This document shows positions 59,431 through 64,000 of a stretch of DNA of 64,000 nt, piece after piece; within the stretch, counting starts at the first letter, position 1, and the number at the start of each line of letters is the position of its first letter. Origin of the DNA: Sipunculus nudus (Eukaryota; Annelida; Sipuncula; Golfingiida; Sipunculidae); assembly GCA_026874595.1 (NCBI GenBank), contig CM049310.1:39685558-39749557 (forward strand), written 5' to 3'. Below the pieces are notes generated by a model. The model was not told the origin of the DNA, ran no database searches, and was given only the letters and a program-made list of their open reading frames with translations. The translations under genes were made by a program, and so were the position numbers.

Positions 59431-59589
59431 GGATTTCACATGAATTTGCAGACAATTTTATTTTGTGTTGTATGCGAGTGTCAGAATTGTAGGAATGAGT
59501 GCAGTTTGAGATTTCCTTTGCAAGTGAAGAGGTATAATTAAGAAGGACGGTAATAAATGAACTCTTTAGTAATGGTCAATGCCTAATAA

Positions 59590-60240
59590 GGTAGTAGAAT
59601 ATATAAAATGTTTATATAAATATATGTAAAACTGTACTTTTTGAATGACGAAACCATAAATTGGATGTCGGTACCCTGATTAGGAATTTTATTTCTTCGG
59701 TGTTGATGTATATACAAACAAAATCTTGGTCAAGTTCGAAGATTGGTGACCTTGACTTATTTCTTGACGTTTTAGAGCGAATTATAGAAAATAACCGGCG
59801 TTTGTTAACATTTACCATGTGAGGAGGATATCTCCAAAAGTATTCAACACACAAATTTCATTTCTTTGGTGCTGATACATATCAACAAAATCTCGGTCAA
59901 GTTCCAAGATGGATGACCCAAGGTCACAGAGCTTATAATAGAACAAAACTTAGGAGCTTATTTCTGAGGAACCACTGGATGGATTGTTTTGGAATATGGA
60001 ATGGTCATTGGCCTTGATGATCTCGTAAGTGCTGCATGACTCACAAAGACTGGGGCCAGACTAACAAAGTTCATACCTCTCTAGTTCCAATTCACAACTT
60101 GAACAAAAGACATATGTACAGATATACATCCATGTGAGAACAAATATTACATGAATACTTTTTACTGTTACCACCCATAAATACTGCTCTTTTGGCTGAG
60201 GGTTTTGTCAGCTTTTGCTGATATTCTAGTATTTTTCTGT
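59590..60240 (-). repeat. Tandem-core interspersed repeat, inverted relative of 35.93 kb
   Basis: The terminal block at 60164-60235 is the reverse complement of 35926-35998. The body has repeated AAATCTYGGTCAAGTTC and TTGGTGACCTTGAC phrases. Confidence 0.65.
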
Positions 60241-61300
60241 AATTAATGACTGAGCGAGCAATGTTGATCTCTATCTCATCTACGTCTAAACAAGAAATGC
60301 CGTACGGTCAGGAAATATCTGTTTATTATAAAAGCTATTAATAAAATGAAATAAATTTACAAAGGCAGTTAAAAAAAAACACAACCAAAAAAAGACAGTC
60401 GCTTATATGTTATGCCTGTTCTGATCAGCTGTGGCCGGTAGAAACGATGCGTCAGACACCTCGCAAAACCCTGTCATGATCGCCACAGAACTGACGAAAT
60501 CACGCAATTCTTGTAATACCAAACATCTGATTTGTGGAGATCGTGCATTACACATCGTCAGTTGCAGATTCCATTAAATATGCCCGCTTCATTTGCTTGA
60601 TATAGGCCTACTCACGGTGCCAACGTGAGTGTTGCTGAAAAATTATAACCAGCGTAAGCGACACGATGTCAGTGAACATTTTCCCGCCAAAATAGTGATG
60701 AATGAAGTCATATGGGGTGAACTTTTACTACGGACCTCTTATTGGCTCTCTGGCTATGACGCGTGACTCCTCCGCCAATCACAAGAACGTTTGCGTAGGC
60801 CAGGCACGTGTTAATGCATATCAACATGTCACATGGTTTAAATGCCAACATTGGTCAGTTGACAGTATGAATGTCGAGAGAACTTTCATTTAATCAGTTA
60901 ATGCTACAGCGTTAAGCTTCCGCTTTATTTGAAATCAAATAAGAACCATTTCTAATTGCTCAATATTTTTTTTCAGCCTGTTTCGCCAGAACAACGAAAT
61001 TTGATGGCGGTTTCCCGGCAGTTTTTCTACTCTTGCGCACGAGTGTAGCGAACGTTCCACGTGTATATATATAGGCACAACCTGACAAATTGTTAGGGGT
61101 CAAATTAAACGATCGGCGACGTTGGGTAATACCTTTCATTATGGAAATTAAGTGCATCAAAAAATGTTATAGAAGGACTATTTTTCTAGCACATGAAGGC
61201 AGATTTTTACGGGCCCAGGTGCTTGCGGCAGATCATATAAAAAAAATATTAATTTGCAGATATGTAAAAAAAAAATTCCAGCCGCAGCCAAAAATCAAGA
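60241..61300. other. No gene recognised
   Basis: Short ORFs at 60.7 and 61.1 kb show no domain. Near 60605 there is a small inverted pair, CTCACG...CGTGAG. Confidence 0.45.
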
Positions 61301-61304
61301 CCGG

Positions 61305-61690
61305 CCGGGTTAGCCCCAACACAGAACTTTTTAAGGATGGCCTTATTAATTAAACCTGGGTTACTAACCAGAGCGGGGGTTTTGGGGCGCGGCCCCCAAT
61401 TTAAAATTAAAACTATTTATAGACAAAAACATTTATTTCACAATTGACCGTCAGGTGGCGCTAGAGATTTTTCCCTCCCGCTCCTTAAATATCATGCTTA
61501 TTTTTAAGGCTAAGCAGGGGTTTGGGGGCGCCGCCCCCAATTTGAAATAAATATATATGTTGATTAATTAAACATGGGTTGCTAACCAAAGTGGGGGTTT
61601 GGGGGCTCGGCCCCCAATTTAAATAAAAAATATTTATTGATAAAAACATCAATTTCACAATTGACCGTCAGGTGGCGCTTCTGTAAAACA
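61305..61690. repeat. GC-hairpin repeat units, copies 2-4
   Basis: Hairpins at 61382-61399, 61522-61540 and 61599-61617 each have stem TTGGGG(G)C/GCCCCCAA with a three-base loop (GCG, GCC, TCG). CACAATTGACCGTCAGGTGG occurs at about 61439 and 61657. The first unit opens with the reverse complement of 59000-59033. Confidence 0.87.
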
Positions 61691-61726
61691 TAGTTATAAT
61701 TATCAGGGAACCACGGTTTGGTATCT

Positions 61727-61805
61727 CAGCAAGTTAGCTCAGATAGTTAGAGTGCTGTGTCAGATATCATGAGATTGCAGGTTCAAACCCAGGTAGTGCC
61801 AGGCC
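61727..61805 (+). mobile_element. tRNA-derived SINE head
   Basis: GTTAGCTCAGATAGTTAGAG is a good A-box region. GCAGGTTCAAACCCAGG is a good B box with a pairing T-stem. The anticodon stem is imperfect and there is no tRNA 3' end, so a SINE is more likely than a tRNA gene. Confidence 0.7.
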
Positions 61806-62171
61806 AGTTTACAGTTGTATCATGTGTTACCAATGAATAGAAGACGTACAGACAGGCAGAGAGACTGAAAATATGTGTGAGAAATGCTTGAAGGGGAAAT
61901 GGTAGGTGGAGAGAGGTAGGGTACTTTTTGTCCCTAGGACGGATTCTATAGTCGCTCCCTACATATTGCCAATTATTGGTTTTATTTCTAAAATTTAGAC
62001 TAAATACATTTTAGAATTCATTTTACAGATATATTAGTTATTACGTTTGGAGTACATATAAAATGCCACTAGTAGCATGTTGGTGGTATCCTAGTCCAGA
62101 ACTGGACTGTTTGGGGCCTATTTATAATCTGATGTCTTTGTTGCCCCGTCAAAGTCCAGCATAGCCGCCGA

Positions 62172-62210
62172 CGGCGACGCAACAGGTTTCAGGTTTCTGT
62201 TGCGTCGCCG
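62172..62210. repeat. Perfect 14-bp GC-rich hairpin
   Basis: CGGCGACGCAACAG (62172-62185) pairs with CTGTTGCGTCGCCG (62197-62210) across an 11-nt loop. Confidence 0.9.
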
Positions 62211-62771
62211 GCCAACCAAAGGGCTAACTGGGGTTATAGCAAGATACGATCTGTTACTCTAAGAAAGGAAATTGAATAAAAATATTTCCTATGGTTTTAA
62301 TAAACCAATGTTCACATAATGTTGTATTTCGAAAGGCCTGTAATAAAAAATAACCATTCTGGAAAGCATGAAGCACCTGTAACATCAACAACTGATATTA
62401 TTTGTCCAGAGAGAATTGAAGCATTAACAGCCCCGGTAGACATCTTGCATTTTGGTGGCTGTCCTGTATAAGGCTTTAGGCCTGTGTACTATTTTGTTCA
62501 TATTTTAACTTCCTTGGTGCAAATTAGGGCTGAGAAGAGAACAGTAATGTTTTCTAGTGGTCAAATATACAATACACATAGATGTATCATGTACTGAACA
62601 TTAATCAATGGATATATGTTAAATCTCACAGTTGTGTATGGAGTGTTATAATCACAGTTAACTGCAGGTGCAATTGAGGAGTTTATTCTTATGGGCTAAG
62701 TCCAGCACCAAAATATTATTCCTGAGAGTCCAGTGGAGAATCCCACTGGAAGGCTGTAGCTGCTGTTACAG

Positions 62772-63053
62772 GCCAACACGTGACGAAATACTGACCCAGT
62801 CTTATCAAATAAGTTGTTTTTTACCTCTCTGTATCGAATCCATATCCTCCCAGTACTGATATATCCATATATTTTCCTAACGCATCTGACTACTCGTATT
62901 GAAATGGGCTTACAGGATATATCACCTCAAGGGGATAATTATGAAAATATATGGATATATCAGTAGGCCTACTGGGAGGATGTGATTTTGATGCTGATAG
63001 GTGAATAACAACTAAGATGATAAGACTGGGTCAGTATTTCGTCACGTGTTGGC
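62772..63053. mobile_element. Foldback element with 35-bp perfect outer arms
   Basis: Bases 62772-62806 are the exact reverse complement of 63019-63053. The arms continue inward imperfectly for a further 75 bp or so, including CCTCCCAGTA and TGATATATCCATATATTTTC. The loop is about 65 bp. No coding capacity is visible. Confidence 0.9.
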
Positions 63054-63169
63054 AACTACCTTACCTTACTAAGCCTGGTCAACCCAGTGCATCAAACTCA
63101 AGGGAAGTTTGATGTATTGGCCTGATATGTTGACCTGTCAATGCGTCTTTGATGGCTTTTTCGTTCACA

Positions 63170-63470
63170 AGACAAGTGTCCCCACCTACATTGACTTTTG
63201 CACAGTGTATGCGCCTGCTTATTTCTACAGAGAAATTTGATACATCAGCCTAAAATTGGGCATATTTATACATATCAGGAAGCTTTATCGTGTACAAGAC
63301 TGGTGGCGCCACCTACAATAATTTTTGCACAATGTATGTCCCTGCTTATTTCGCAGGAGGGGTTTGACATATCAGTCTGACGTTGGGCATACGTTTATAT
63401 CTCTTCATTGTATACAAGACTGGTAGTGTCAGCTACAGTCATTTTTGTGTTGTGTGCACCCATGCCAGAA
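63170..63470. repeat. Short tandem array, about 120-bp units with GGTGGCGCCACC
   Basis: Units share TTTTGCACA.TGTATG, CCTGCTTATTTC, GGGCATA.TTTATA and ACAAGACTGGT. The palindrome GGTGGCGCCACC is at 63302, and a mutated GGTAGTGTCAGC is at about 63421. This is another member of the palindrome-marked satellite superfamily. Confidence 0.75.
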
Positions 63471-63539
63471 TTTCAGCAGTGATGTTTGTGTAATTGTTTC
63501 TTGTTCAAAATATTTAGTACTTGCATTGTTCAAATACAT

Positions 63540-63640
63540 GTTACACATGTTCTTGAAAAGTAATGGTCCAGCATTGAAGCATTATATCTGGTGTAATCCC
63601 ATTGCATAGGTTCGCATTAGGCCTGTAGGCCTTGTTTTTC
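63540..63640. repeat. Dispersed repeat, copy 2
   Basis: This is the counterpart of 59290-59430. Bases 63641-64000 are AT-rich, and I recognise nothing in them. Confidence 0.8.
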
Positions 63641-64000
63641 TTTGTCTCATGACTGCTGCAATTTCTTTAATATAAAAACAATCCAAGAAAAACACAAGCA
63701 TAAGGTTTTCAATAGTGAATTTATTCAATTATAAACACAGAAACTGTTCAAACAGTAAACAAATATAATAACAAACAAAAACAAATAGTAAATAATCTCA
63801 TATATAATAAGCTGTATATATATACAGGCTTAAAATTCACATTTTTAAGATAGGAAAAATTACATAGGCCTGTTATGGGTTGAATGTCCAGGCCTGTAGA
63901 AATTTTTTTAATCCCTCAGTAATTTTTTAAATGACCTACAGCTGGCAAGTTAAATTTAAATGACGCAAGTTATTTTTTTAGCCCACTTGCAGCAGCCGCA

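Larger units (their letters stand above)
55883..61958. mobile_element. Possible older Merlin-type element enclosing the younger one
   Basis: The left end GGCAAAACTATAGAATCCGT (55883) and the right end, read on the minus strand from 61958, GGAGCGACTATAGAATCCGT form an imperfect TIR extending to CCTA. Flanks CCCCATAT (55875-55882) and CTACATAT (61959-61966) match at 6 of 8 bases, as an old target duplication might. A further end-like GGCCAAACTATAGTATCCGT lies at 58588. The interior is mostly other repeats, so this could also be two unrelated MITE ends. Confidence 0.4.

Noticed and set aside
61727-61805. Functional tRNA gene (also the segments at 22.96 and 58.19 kb)
   Set aside because: A and B boxes are present, but acceptor and anticodon stems do not pair properly and the sequences continue into SINE-like tails.

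Overview
This window looks like nuclear DNA of an invertebrate animal, most likely a marine lophotrochozoan such as a mollusc. It has intron-bearing genes, a gustatory-receptor-like chemoreceptor gene, many decayed non-LTR retrotransposons, a Merlin DNA transposon, tRNA-derived SINEs and long satellite arrays. The arrays end in (GGAC)n beside an AGCTCAG/CTGAGCT hairpin, a pattern common in mollusc genomes. The taxon is inferred from this texture and is not proven. Nothing looks prokaryotic; most long ORFs lie in repeats or microsatellites.

Host genes are sparse. (1) On the minus strand at 5.68-6.82 kb is the 3' end of an unrecognised acidic protein with an 88-residue tandem repeat. (2) On the minus strand at 14.88-16.58 kb are two exons of a gustatory-receptor-like seven-helix receptor; the last exon, carrying TM7, was not found. 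(3) On the plus strand are two paralogous genes for small secreted proteins of about 150 residues with an NTR/TIMP-like pattern, coding at 29.45-29.90 kb and 37.60-38.05 kb. Each has a splice acceptor just before its ATG. Each is preceded, 3-7 kb upstream, by a TATA box and a short putative non-coding exon ending in a GTAAGT donor (22.53-22.65 and 34.25-34.34 kb).

The rest is mobile or repetitive. 0-5.2 kb holds three degenerate LINE fragments. 10.3-13.9 kb is the most unusual part: two miniature LTR retrotransposons (TRIMs), one intact in structure with a tRNA-Pro-type primer binding site and a polypurine tract, whose LTRs contain a tRNA-like Pol III promoter. The intact one sits inside a larger element flanked by arms built from degenerate ACCGT/ACGGT words about 11 bp apart. 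18.5-20.5 kb is a tandem duplication in which one copy carries a 228-bp TIR element and the other keeps the empty site. 40.3-52.8 kb is a block bounded by inverted satellite arrays of about 336-bp units, with a recent 1,688-bp duplication. 55.9-58.5 kb is a complete Merlin element with 8-bp target duplication and a dead transposase, apparently nested in an older Merlin-type element ending near 61.96 kb. The last 5 kb holds G-rich hairpin repeats, a tRNA-derived SINE head and a large foldback element.
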